Below are positions 1 to 7,900 of a DNA stretch of 64,000 bases, piece after piece. Location of the stretch: positions 1 through 64,000 of the forward strand of contig NZ_JAGGQG010000008.1 in assembly GCF_018613415.1 (NCBI RefSeq), in the 5' to 3' direction. Both the position numbers and the translations under genes were made by a program. The stretch comes from Bacillus sp. ISL-18 (GTDB taxonomy: Bacteria; Bacillota; Bacilli; Bacillales; Cytobacillaceae). Numbering within the stretch: position 1 is the first letter of the stretch; the number at the start of each line of letters is the position of its first letter. Under the pieces are notes generated by a model. That model saw only the letters and a list, made by a program, of their open reading frames with translations. It was not told where the DNA came from and did not search any database.

Positions 1-22
1 ACACAATTATATGGACTTAATC

Positions 23-205
23 GATAAGAAAGGTTCATAACCCCTGTATGCAACAAGAAGGCGAGCTCCGACAGATAAGAAAGGTTCATAACCCCTGTAC
101 GCAACAAGAAGGCGGAGCTCCGAAAGATAAGAAAGATTCATAACCCCTGTACGCACCACGAAGGCGGAGCTCCGACAGATAAGAAAGGTTTATAACCCCT
201 GAACA
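23..205. repeat. 52-bp direct tandem repeat, about 3.5 copies
   Basis: Units start at 23, 74, 126 and 178 (spacing 51, 52, 52). Each begins GATAAGAAAGGTTCATAACC and ends with the GC-richer GGCGGAGCTCCGACA, which holds the palindrome GGAGCTCC. The first unit lacks one base; the fourth stops after about 28 bases. There are no unique spacers, so it is not a CRISPR array, and no long ORF crosses it. Bases 206-315 hold nothing I recognise. Confidence 0.9.
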
Positions 206-315
206 GCCCTAGGGATATCACAAATCAATGTTAATAAATCGTATTGATTCAGGTAATTGGAAGATTTACAGATTTGTAATTTTGGCTTTTGTCAAAACCA
301 TGACAGATAGTCTCT

Positions 316-1302
316 CTATTTGCCAACAATCTGCTTGCTGTCAATATCTTTACCAAAAATATGGTCACCCAACCACGCGGACAAGCAATTCCTAAATTCC
401 TCTGGAAGGGGCTCTTCTAACAGCTGCTTATAAATTTTCAAAGGGTTAGAGGCGTCCATGATGCCGGTCCAGCTTTTTAAAATATGAGTCATATCTTTGA
501 TGACATGAAATTCCGCCTCACCTGACACAGAAGGAATAACTTGTTCACAGGCAGCGAGCGGTACCTGGCAATCCTTTTCACCGGCAATAACAAGAACAGG
601 GCAGGTGATTTGGCGAAGGTCTGTAAATACATCATATTGGTAAAACTCTCGCAGCCATTTAGCGGGAAATTTCTTTCCGAATACCCTCATGGTCTCCGCA
701 GTGCTGTTCAATACTTTTCTATCAAATTTAGCATTTGTCTTTTTTGCTTTTTCTGTTGCATGTAATGTCCGAATCAGCCACCCCTTAAATCCGCCAAGTT
801 GATTTAAGGCATCATACGCCTGCTGGCGCTGCCAGTTTATGATTTCCTGCATAGGCATCGCCCCACCACATAAAAGGATCACTCCGACAGACGGTTCCTG
901 GACATAAACCGCTGGTGAAAGCTGCGCCCCCTCACTGTGGCCAAGGATAATGGTTTGGTTTTCATTTACTTTTGGATGCTGTTTAAGAAAGCGAAGGGCA
1001 GCGGTTGCATCGTTTGCCAAGTCCCGGAATCCACGTGTATAGGCGTCACCCTCACTTTGGTGGGTGCCGCGTTTGTCATAGCGCAGGGTAACAAAACCGA
1101 GCCCTGTTAGGAATTCAGCTAAATCTTTATAGATCCCCATTTTGAATTTTGGGACGTTGCCATCACGGTCACTCCCGCCACTTCCGGGGATAATCAGGAC
1201 AGCAGGATAAACTTCCTTTGTTCCAATCGGTATGGTAAGTGTACCTGAAAGTTTTACTTCACTTTGAATGACAGCATTCTCTTCTTTGATTTTATAACTC
1301 AT
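316..1302 (-). CDS. alpha/beta hydrolase (esterase/acyl hydrolase type)
   Basis: A 328-residue cytoplasmic alpha/beta-hydrolase-fold enzyme, probably acting on esters or small acyl substrates. The oxyanion region is PGSGGSDRDG (39-48), the nucleophile elbow GHSEG gives Ser123, and the likely acid and base are Asp244 (GEKD) and His273 (MTHIL). DKRGTHQS near 76-83 is typical of the dienelactone-hydrolase-like branch. The frame is open to 1404, but I chose the ATG at 1302 because AAAGGAG stands seven bases before it. It has no signal peptide. It appears monocistronic; a 30-bp palindrome lies about 170 bp upstream. The true substrate cannot be told from sequence. Confidence 0.85.
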   Translation of the reverse strand: MSYKIKEENAVIQSEVKLSGTLTIPIGTKEVYPAVLIIPGSGGSDRDGNVPKFKMGIYKDLAEFLTGLGFVTLRYDKRGTHQSEGDAYTRGFRDLANDATAALRFLKQHPKVNENQTIILGHSEGAQLSPAVYVQEPSVGVILLCGGAMPMQEIINWQRQQAYDALNQLGGFKGWLIRTLHATEKAKKTNAKFDRKVLNSTAETMRVFGKKFPAKWLREFYQYDVFTDLRQITCPVLVIAGEKDCQVPLAACEQVIPSVSGEAEFHVIKDMTHILKSWTGIMDASNPLKIYKQLLEEPLPEEFRNCLSAWLGDHIFGKDIDSKQIVGK

Positions 1303-1468
1303 AATCCGCTCCTTTTCCCCACATTCGGGATTATAATTGTTGAATCGTCCGTTTTCGGCCTTTACCAGGTGTCTTAATAATGTATTTCTGAAAAACAACT
1401 CCAAGTCCTTTCAAATCAGATGCAGGATTAAATTTGCCTTTTCGTGCTTATAATCGCTTATTGCTTTA

Positions 1469-1498
1469 TTTATTATCATTATTAATAATGATAATAAA
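1469..1498. promoter_or_regulatory. 30-bp perfect AT-rich palindrome
   Basis: A perfect inverted repeat without spacer, core TTATCATTATTAATAATGAT, lies 170-200 bp upstream of the hydrolase start. The half-sites resemble those of Fur-family metalloregulators (GATAAT units), but the order differs from the classical Fur box, so the regulator is unknown. Confidence 0.4.
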
Positions 1499-2009
1499 AC
1501 ATTTAGGGATAAATGTAAACGGATATTTAAAAATTTACGATTCCAGAACGTAACTTATTTCATCGAGTTGATGAATGCTCGTTTTTTTATAATTTCAAAT
1601 TATAGTTTTTTAACAAAAAGACCGAATAGTTTCTTCAGTCGTAATATCTTGTATTGGAATTTACTTCCGGCTTACGCTTCACCATGTTGGGCACAATTCC
1701 TGTTTGTTTTAACCGTTTCGGCTGGTGGAACAAACGAATAAAGGGCTGTCTGCAAACCAAGATGGTTAAATCCGTTGCTTTAGCCAAGTACCGATAAAGA
1801 AAGGAAAATCCATGCCGCCGTCGATGTACCGTGAATAGTAAGAAGAAGCAAAGAGCCTGCAATCATGCAGGAGTTCCCTTGATAAAAAATGAAAATAAAA
1901 CCAATGTCACCCCAGTTAACACCACTTTCCAAAGACAGCAAAAACAAGAGCAGCTTAAAATGGACATATATGTTATCATTTTTTATCGGATAAGGGGAGT
2001 AAGTATATT
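1499..2009. other. intergenic, no convincing intact gene
   Basis: A possible minus-strand ORF at 1635-1862 (75 codons) has no ribosome binding site and an arginine-rich, unlikely composition, so I do not call it. The end of the stretch (1990-2009) carries TAAGGGGAGT, the ribosome binding site of the decayed dehydrogenase that follows. Confidence 0.5.
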
Positions 2010-2269
2010 ATGAGATTACAAAATAAAACGGCTATTGTTAGGTGCTGCTTCTGGTATGGAGAAATCATGGAGAAACCAGGTTTTATTGAAACCCCAATGA
2101 TAAGTAATTATACTTCTAATGAAGAGGTTAAAAATGAACTTACATCAGGAATTCCATTAAGGTACTTAGGAAACCAGAAGATGTAGCTTATGCAGTGCTA
2201 TTCCTAGCTTCGGATGAGGCAAGATTTATTACAGGTGCAGAATTTATTATTGATGTGGTCAGTCGATAA
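2010..2269 (+). pseudogene. decayed short-chain dehydrogenase (SDR)
   Basis: The 5' part reads MRLQNKTAIV and, one frame over, GAASGM: the start and NAD(P) glycine motif of an SDR. It then jumps to the C-terminal segment, which encodes KPGFIETPMI and, after a frameshift near 2160, PEDVAYAVLFLASDEA and FITGAEFIIDV, both hallmarks of SDR C-termini. The catalytic Tyr-Lys region is missing. A strong ribosome binding site remains in front and an intrinsic terminator behind, so this is the shrunken remnant of a normal 250-residue gene. Confidence 0.85.
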
Positions 2270-2301
2270 AATAGTAACCTTAGATAAATCTTAATTAATA
2301 G

Positions 2302-2332
2302 AGCTACCCTATATTTTGGGTAGCTTTTTTTT
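2302..2332 (+). terminator. intrinsic terminator after the SDR remnant
   Basis: Perfect 8-bp stem AGCTACCC/GGGTAGCT with an 8-base loop, followed by a T-run. Confidence 0.85.
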
Positions 2333-2497
2333 AGCCATAGTTTCAACAATCGGGCGCTATTCTTCAAGAAGGAGAATAGCTTACTTTTATTGAAGTATAG
2401 GTGCAGTTTAACTTAAGAAGATAGTAGGCAGACAAGAAAAGCGTTTTTTGTGGGATGGTGGGAGAGTTGTGAAGAAAACTAAGCTAAAATCTTACTT

Positions 2498-2815
2498 TCA
2501 AAAATAACTTCGGTAATGATATAGCATTACGACAAATGTGATAATGGTATAAGAAAGTGATGTGAAAAAAGCAATAGTAGGTTTGAATTCAAAGTTCTGT
2601 CCTTCCATTTTCATTCCCGTTGTTCCTTGAACGGTCATATCCGTAAGCCGTGATGTAAAACCACCTTTAGAGGTAGAAAACCAAATAATGATTGATACAA
2701 TCATTCCAACAAGAAACGAATAGTCGATGAATTTTGTATGAGTAAGGTAAGTAAAGCTAAGACTCAACCCTAATAAAACAATTAAAGTGATTAAGATGTT
2801 TATGATTATCTTCAT
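2498..2815 (-). CDS. small conserved membrane protein, unknown function
   Basis: A 105-residue protein with three hydrophobic segments (about 4-24, 30-48 and 80-100). A hydrophilic loop of about 30 residues contains STSKGGFTSRL and GTTGMKMEG. GGGGGAG precedes the ATG by about ten bases. I do not recognise a named family. It is monocistronic, followed at about 100 bp by the SDR remnant on the other strand. It is probably a real membrane protein because hydrophobicity, start signal and codon use are all normal for the region. Confidence 0.65.
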   Translation of the reverse strand: MKIIINILITLIVLLGLSLSFTYLTHTKFIDYSFLVGMIVSIIIWFSTSKGGFTSRLTDMTVQGTTGMKMEGQNFEFKPTIAFFTSLSYTIITFVVMLYHYRSYF

Positions 2816-3046
2816 AAGTTATTGTCTCCCCCTTGAATTTATCTGTATATTTAAACAATAACATAAAATGGATATTTTACCTATAAAGTGTTATTTCTTC
2901 TCGTGAGAAAGCGCAACCGCAATCATCGAAGTATTCAAAGGATTCAGCAACGTTCCCATTCTCATTAGAACATAAAAAAGAAACGGTTTTTCCCGTCTAA
3001 CTATTCAATATATCTAAGTTGTCTGATTCATAGAAAAAGCTTCAGA

Positions 3047-3154
3047 TTACATCATATTAGGGATAAATATGTTGGTAAAGAAATAATAACCAAGTGCACC
3101 GACTATTACACCAACAAGCACTAAAAATAGGGGGAAAATATTCTTCTTCATCAT
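3047..3154 (-). CDS. very small membrane protein (35 residues)
   Basis: The frame reads MMKKNIFPLFLVLVGVIVGA and ends FIPNMM: a single transmembrane helix with a short positively charged N-terminus. GGAG lies 4 and 7 bases before two consecutive ATG codons (3154 and 3151); the second has the better spacing. Function unknown. It resembles the many short single-helix proteins of Bacillus genomes. Confidence 0.5.
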   Translation of the reverse strand: MMKKNIFPLFLVLVGVIVGALGYYFFTNIFIPNMM

Positions 3155-3325
3155 CTATCTCCTTTTTACTAAATTTTAACATAAATTGCTAGAAAAGGGA
3201 TGTATGTAGAAATCTTTATGAACATGGCAGGAAGTACAACAAATAGGTGCATGCAGAAGACTTAAATGATAAGATAAGGTAAAATTTACTTACTATTAGA
3301 ATGAGTTGATGGAGGGGTATTGAAG

Positions 3326-4168
3326 TTGCATAGAAATAAAGAATTACATTCGTTTCTATTGGCTAAGGCAAGAGATCTAACAGAGGAATGGTATAATTCT
3401 CTAAATAAAAATGACCCTTCAGGAGTATATGCCTCGGATGACCCTAACGTAATCAATACTCTAAAAAAACAAAACTTTGATTTTCATTTACATCTTTGTG
3501 AGGTTTTTATTAAAGAGGAAACAGCGTTCGTAGAAGAATTTCAAAAATGGATCCATTCGATTGCGCAAGATCCCCAGCATTTAAAGACACCCATTCATTT
3601 TATGTTAAGAGAATTTTTCAGGGTTCGGGAACAGTACCTCGATTATATTAAAGATTTTGTCGCTCTACATATGGATCAGTTTTCCAATGAAGTGATCGAT
3701 AGCTGGAATCGAGTGATTGTAAAAGCTTTTGATAAAGTTATGTTAGGATTTGTCGAAGAGCATCAATACTATCTGCAAAGAAAACTATCTGCGCAACGGG
3801 AACTTATTCAGGAGTTAAGTTCTCCGGTTATTTCTCTTACTAACGAGGTAGCGTTACTTCCTCTGGTGGGTGAAATAGATACAAGACGGGCAAATGTAAT
3901 GCTTGAAAAAGCATTGAACCAGTGTGCTCATCTGGAAGTGGATTTTCTTGTTATTGATTTATCAGGCGTTCCCATGATTGATACAATGGTAGCACATCAA
4001 ATTTTTCAACTGATAAAAGGATTGGAATTAATGGGGGTAACATCTACTCTTTCAGGAGTTAGACCTGAGATCGCACAAACAGCAGTACAGCTAGGACTCG
4101 AATTTAATGGTGTTTCTACCTATTCCACTCTACGCCAAGCACTGAATTCGATGGGAATTGTCAAATGA
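3326..4168 (+). CDS. RsbR-type stressosome protein (RsbT co-antagonist)
   Basis: A 280-residue RsbR paralogue. The N-terminal half (1-150) is all-helical, matching the non-haem globin sensor of RsbR proteins. The C-terminal STAS domain (165-275) carries FLVIDLSGVPMIDT, with Thr220 at the position phosphorylated by RsbT in the family. Such proteins assemble with RsbS and RsbT into the cytoplasmic stressosome that triggers the sigma-B cascade. The frame opens at TTG 3320, but GGAGGGG at 3311-3317 fits TTG 3326 far better. No rsbS/rsbT are adjacent, so this is a stand-alone sensor paralogue. The signal it senses is unknown. Confidence 0.85.
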   Translation: MHRNKELHSFLLAKARDLTEEWYNSLNKNDPSGVYASDDPNVINTLKKQNFDFHLHLCEVFIKEETAFVEEFQKWIHSIAQDPQHLKTPIHFMLREFFRVREQYLDYIKDFVALHMDQFSNEVIDSWNRVIVKAFDKVMLGFVEEHQYYLQRKLSAQRELIQELSSPVISLTNEVALLPLVGEIDTRRANVMLEKALNQCAHLEVDFLVIDLSGVPMIDTMVAHQIFQLIKGLELMGVTSTLSGVRPEIAQTAVQLGLEFNGVSTYSTLRQALNSMGIVK

Positions 4169-4191
4169 TAGCATTTTTTTGTTTGTCGATT

Positions 4192-4217
4192 AGCTACCAC
4201 AAACGGTAGCTTTTTTA
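4192..4217 (+). terminator. intrinsic terminator after RsbR paralogue
   Basis: Stem AGCTACC/GGTAGCT, six-base loop, T-run. Confidence 0.85.
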
Positions 4218-4230
4218 TTTAAAATGGCTC

Positions 4231-4287
4231 TGTTAAAGAACAATGTTGATTTCTTATTGAACTAGCGGAACAGTTTAGATGAAGAAC
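4231..4287 (+). repeat. weak copy of the dispersed intergenic repeat
   Basis: TTTCTTATTGAACTAGCGG followed by ACAGTTTAGATGAAGAAC resembles the right half of the family described at 58796-58902. The left box is not convincing. Confidence 0.35.
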
Positions 4288-4303
4288 AAAATTAAAACCC
4301 ATT

Positions 4304-4966
4304 CTAAACAGAATGAGTTTTGTCTTTCTCACTAGTAGTCGCTGTATTAGTCGCAGTATGCGTGTTCAATCCTTTTGTAACCAATGGCATAAAGTAATTA
4401 AGAATCGGACCGCCCACACAAACAGTAAAGATAGTACCAATACCAATTGGTCCATTGAATATGAAAGCCATTGTCAGGAATAGCAGATAAATTAATGTTT
4501 TAGAGAACATCATGCTCATTCCAGTTATTTCTCGAATTATTAACATTAAATGGTCAACAGGAATTGGTGCAAAATTTGTTTGTAAATAGATTGCAGTTCC
4601 TAATCCTATAACGATTAAGCCTAACCCGAAAAAAACAAATTTGGTGAACCATTGTTCAGGTGTCATGAAATGATTTAATAAGAAAAGCCACATATCGATA
4701 CCAAAACCAGTTATAAAGGATGTGATTAAACCCAAAAATTCTGGTCTTTTTCTTTTTAATAACGAATTGCAAAAAATCAGTAATAAGGCAATTACGATTT
4801 CCCAACTTCCTACAGTAAGACCAACCTTTTTAGATAACCCTACCAGGAGTGCATCAAAAGGAGACGTTCCAAGGTTTGAATGTATAGTGAATGAAATTCC
4901 AAGGGTTAAGATAAGAATTCCTAATCCATAAAATATATATTTTGTTTTAAACTGTCTGTTCATCAT
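4304..4966 (-). CDS. yczE: YczE/YitT-family membrane protein
   Basis: A 220-residue integral membrane protein with five or six hydrophobic segments. The N-terminal LGISFTIHSNLGTSPFDALL and the internal TNFAPIPVDHL are typical of the YczE family. In Bacillus subtilis YczE sits beside sfp and a MocR-type gene and affects lipopeptide production; here the same MocR-type partner is present but no sfp. The start overlaps the end of the upstream GNAT gene by 20 bp, implying translational coupling. Its biochemical role is unknown. Confidence 0.75.
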   Translation of the reverse strand: MMNRQFKTKYIFYGLGILILTLGISFTIHSNLGTSPFDALLVGLSKKVGLTVGSWEIVIALLLIFCNSLLKRKRPEFLGLITSFITGFGIDMWLFLLNHFMTPEQWFTKFVFFGLGLIVIGLGTAIYLQTNFAPIPVDHLMLIIREITGMSMMFSKTLIYLLFLTMAFIFNGPIGIGTIFTVCVGGPILNYFMPLVTKGLNTHTATNTATTSEKDKTHSV

Positions 4967-5402
4967 TGTTGAATAGTTTTTTTACCATTAAAATATGTGG
5001 AATCCCATCTTCCATAAACACGTTGGAAGAAGTATGATAGTCCTGTTTTTTATAAAAACCCTCTGCTTGTGTTTGACCGTGCAATTTAACCACGGATACT
5101 CCTTTTTCTTCGGCAATATCTTCCAAGGCTTTGATAATAACTTTCCCAATACCCAATTTACGGAATGGCTCTAATATACAAATTCTCTCCAACTTACCAG
5201 AGTGATCAACAACCCTTATTCTGCCCGTCCCAACTGGTTGGTCGTTGAAATAGACTAGTATATGTTGACATTGCCCATTAAGTGTGTCAAATTCATCAAA
5301 TTCATCTTCTAGAGGAACGCTTTGTTCCTTCACAAATACTTGTTTCCGAATAGCAAATGCTACCCTTAAATCTTCCTCAATCATTATTCTTTTTGCATAC
5401 AT
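4947..5402 (-). CDS. GNAT-family N-acetyltransferase
   Basis: A 151-residue single-domain acetyltransferase of the ElaA/YjcF branch. RKQVFVKEQSVP (19-30) and the acetyl-CoA loop EPFRKLGIGKVIIKAL are visible. It should transfer acetyl from acetyl-CoA to an amine, acceptor unknown. The ATG follows AAAAGGAC. It is the first gene of a two-gene operon with yczE (20-bp overlap), and a dyad at 5431-5448 lies just upstream. Confidence 0.8.
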   Translation of the reverse strand: MYAKRIMIEEDLRVAFAIRKQVFVKEQSVPLEDEFDEFDTLNGQCQHILVYFNDQPVGTGRIRVVDHSGKLERICILEPFRKLGIGKVIIKALEDIAEEKGVSVVKLHGQTQAEGFYKKQDYHTSSNVFMEDGIPHILMVKKLFNNDEQTV

Positions 5403-5430
5403 TATTTTCAGTCCTTTTAAATGAATGTTT

Positions 5431-5448
5431 TTATTGCAAATGCAATAA
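5431..5448. promoter_or_regulatory. inverted repeat upstream of GNAT-yczE
   Basis: TTATTGCA-AA-TGCAATAA is a perfect 8-bp dyad 29 bases before the GNAT start. A further half-site-like AAATGCAAC lies at about 5486. It is a candidate operator; the regulator is unknown, possibly the adjacent MocR-type protein. Confidence 0.4.
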
Positions 5449-5524
5449 TATTAGATTAAATTTAATTTATATCATTTTTATAGTAAATGCAACAAAAAAA
5501 TATAGGTTTAAGGAGATTTACTGA

Positions 5525-5552
5525 AATAAGGGCTTCAAATGAAGCCCTTATT
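5525..5552 (-). terminator. terminator of the MocR-type gene
   Basis: A perfect 12-bp stem (AATAAGGGCTTC with its complement) with a four-base loop overlaps the stop codon of the regulator gene. Confidence 0.7.
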
Positions 5553-6999
5553 TGGCTATTAATTTGATTATTTTTGATAAGCGTTTAAGACCATCTTCTA
5601 TACTTGGAAGAGATGCAAATGAATAGGAAATACGAAGAAACTGTTCGGCTTGATGATCATAAACATTTCCTGGATTCAGTAAAATTCCTTCTGTAAGGGC
5701 CATTTCAAATATTTTTCTCATCGAAATGGACGGTAACAACCGCAGCCAAATATAAAATCCTCCAGTTGGTTTATCCCAAACGGCAAGATCAGAAAAATAC
5801 TTGTTCAAAGTAGCTAACGTAAAATCTCGTCGAGTTTTCAGTTGTTTTCTTACTTCTTGAAGATGTTCATGGTAAAGTCCACTGGAAAACCATTCAGCAG
5901 CTGCCCATTGTGATAAAGAACTAGATCCATAATCGGTTTGCATTTTAATATCGGCTAAGTGCTCCACTACTGGTTCTGGACCCACAATCCAACCGATACG
6001 AAGACCGGGACTTAACGATTTCGATAAACTTCCCAAATAAAGGACAAGTCCATGTTTGTCAAAAGCCTTAATGGGTTTTGGCGGAATCTCATCCAGCCAT
6101 AATTCCCGGTACACATCATCTTCAATTAGGGGCAGTTGTTCTTGTTGGCAAGTATCTAGTAAATGTTTACGTCTTTCGAAAGTCATTAAGGTCCCAGTAG
6201 GATTATGAAATGTTGGGATGGTATAGAGTAAAGCAGCATTTTGTTGTTTTTTATATGCTGGAATTAGCTTGGTTTGAATTCCTTCTTTGTCCATAGGAAT
6301 CCCCATTAAACGCATACCTGCTGACTGAAAGACATTTAACGAATGAAGATAGGATGGCTTTTCTGTTAGTACGGTAGAACCCTTATGTAATAAACCCACA
6401 CTTATAAGCTGTAGGGCCTGTAATGCACCTGACACGATTAAAATGGAAGAAGGAGAAGCATGAATTCCTATGGTCCTCAAATAGGTTGCGATTTGTTCTC
6501 GTAAGGGCAGCAATCCCTTTGGTTCTTCATAGCCATAAGAAATTTCTTTATTTGACAATTGCTGAAAAACTTTTTTCATAGATTGGCTAGGGATTAGATT
6601 TGGAGATAATTCTCCAGTTCCTAGACGAATAATGTTCGGAGTAAATTCAGCATGATTTATTTCTTGAATCGTTGGCAAGTTTGGCTGGTGAGTTCCGAAC
6701 TTTACATACGAATTCCAATCAGGAGGCGGGGTAGTAGCTAACAGGTTCCACGTGTTGTTTATGACTCTTGTGCCGCTGCCGCTTTTTCCCTCGATAAGTC
6801 CTTCGGCTATTAATTCGTCATATGCGGTTACAATGGTGCTTCGATTGACTTCTAAACGTTTGGCCAACGTCCGCTGGGGAGGGAGCTTATAGCCGATTGT
6901 CCACTCGCCATTGGCTATTTTTTCTTTCATAAAGTCTGTTATTTGTTTATGTAATGGTACTGGTGATGATTTATTTGGTTTCCAATCGGTGTTAAACAT
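5548..6999 (-). CDS. MocR/GntR-type regulator with aminotransferase domain
   Basis: A 483-residue regulator. Residues 10-80 form a GntR winged helix (PLHKQITDFM, LPPQRTLAKRLEVNRST). Residues 120-480 form a fold-type I aminotransferase-like domain with HNPTG (265-269) and the PLP-binding lysine Lys327 in LGSLSKSLSPG. Such proteins sense a PLP-linked or amino-acid signal. The frame is open to 7077, but AAGGAGG sets the ATG at 6999. It is divergent from the LysE-family exporter at 7133 and close to GNAT-yczE. The nearest characterised type is the B. subtilis YcxD/GabR/PdxR group. Confidence 0.88.
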   Translation of the reverse strand: MFNTDWKPNKSSPVPLHKQITDFMKEKIANGEWTIGYKLPPQRTLAKRLEVNRSTIVTAYDELIAEGLIEGKSGSGTRVINNTWNLLATTPPPDWNSYVKFGTHQPNLPTIQEINHAEFTPNIIRLGTGELSPNLIPSQSMKKVFQQLSNKEISYGYEEPKGLLPLREQIATYLRTIGIHASPSSILIVSGALQALQLISVGLLHKGSTVLTEKPSYLHSLNVFQSAGMRLMGIPMDKEGIQTKLIPAYKKQQNAALLYTIPTFHNPTGTLMTFERRKHLLDTCQQEQLPLIEDDVYRELWLDEIPPKPIKAFDKHGLVLYLGSLSKSLSPGLRIGWIVGPEPVVEHLADIKMQTDYGSSSLSQWAAAEWFSSGLYHEHLQEVRKQLKTRRDFTLATLNKYFSDLAVWDKPTGGFYIWLRLLPSISMRKIFEMALTEGILLNPGNVYDHQAEQFLRISYSFASLPSIEDGLKRLSKIIKLIAK

Positions 7000-7033
7000 A
7001 AGTTGGTCCTCCTTTTTGTTTTTATTATATAAC

Positions 7034-7065
7034 TTGGTTGGTTTGGATTCCATCCAATTGGTTGG
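7034..7065. promoter_or_regulatory. direct repeats, likely MocR-family operator
   Basis: Two identical TTGGTTGG octamers begin 24 bp apart (7034 and 7058), with the dyad TTGGATTCCATCCAA between them, in the gap between the MocR-type gene and the LysE exporter. GabR and PdxR proteins are known to bind directly repeated boxes, so this is the best operator candidate. Confidence 0.5.
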
Positions 7066-7132
7066 AGACAAAAGCAAAATTTCCTACTAAAATAAGACTC
7101 GTTGATCGATACAAGAAAGGGCGTAAATTAGA

Positions 7133-7750
7133 ATGTTAGAACCATTTTTTCATGGATTTATTCTTGCGCTAGGGCTGATCCTACCCCTTGGCGTGCAAAA
7201 TGTGTTTGTTTTTAATCAAGGGGCCCTGCAGCCGCGATTTGTTCAGGCACTACCAGTCATCCTAACAGCTTCTTTGTGTGACACTTTATTAATCTTGGTA
7301 TCTGTTTTGGGTGTTTCATTTCTGATTTTAGGTTCATTTTGGATAAAAATGATCTTAATTGGAGCAGGTTGTATTTTTTTACTCTATATGGGATGGATCA
7401 CATGGAATAGTAAACCAAGTAATGTAAGTGAAGAAAGCAGGAATAAATTTTCCTTAAAGAAACAAGTAGTGTTTGCAGCCTCGGTTTCCTTACTGAACCC
7501 TCATGCAATCATGGACACTGTGGGTGTTATTGGCACAAGTTCAATAAGGTATCAAGGGGAAGATAAAGTAATCTTTGCTTTTGCTTGTATTTTGGTTTCA
7601 TGGCTTTGGTTTTTTGGACTTTCACTGATGGGGCGTTTGACTGGAAAGCTTGATCAATCTGGCAACTTTTTGTTGGTGTTAAATAAACTATCTGCCTTAG
7701 TCATGTGGGGGGCAGCAGTCTTTCTTTTGTATACTTTAGTGAGTAAATAG
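7133..7750 (+). CDS. LysE/ArgO-family amino acid exporter
   Basis: A 205-residue membrane protein with about six hydrophobic segments. The start FHGFILALGLILPLGVQNVF and the central LNPHAIMDTVGVIG are LysE-family signatures; known members export lysine, arginine or related amino acids. The ATG follows AAAGGGCG. It is divergent from the MocR-type regulator, which probably controls it. It is close in type to B. subtilis YisU; the transported amino acid is not determined. Confidence 0.85.
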   Translation: MLEPFFHGFILALGLILPLGVQNVFVFNQGALQPRFVQALPVILTASLCDTLLILVSVLGVSFLILGSFWIKMILIGAGCIFLLYMGWITWNSKPSNVSEESRNKFSLKKQVVFAASVSLLNPHAIMDTVGVIGTSSIRYQGEDKVIFAFACILVSWLWFFGLSLMGRLTGKLDQSGNFLLVLNKLSALVMWGAAVFLLYTLVSK

Positions 7751-7900
7751 AACAAGTTAATAGGTACCAAGTATAGGAGGAATTATGGATACATTATAGA
7801 ATATCTATTATATAGGGAGTGGATCATCGCTTAAATGGATGGAGCAAGGTGGTTTCCCTAAATCGTAAAGTTCATCTAAAAAAACATAGGGGATTACAAC

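Noticed and set aside
23..205. CRISPR array
   Set aside because: The repeats are head-to-tail without unique spacers and 51-52 bp long.
1635..1862. 75-codon minus-strand gene
   Set aside because: No ribosome binding site, composition unlike a real protein, no recognisable motif.
2341..2400. Copy of the dispersed repeat
   Set aside because: Shares only GGGCGCTATTCTTCAAGAAG-like features common in Bacillus spacers; neither outer box is present.
7785..7799. Regulatory leader peptide of the MATE gene
   Set aside because: A good AGGAGG precedes it, but four codons without a following attenuator stem are not enough evidence.
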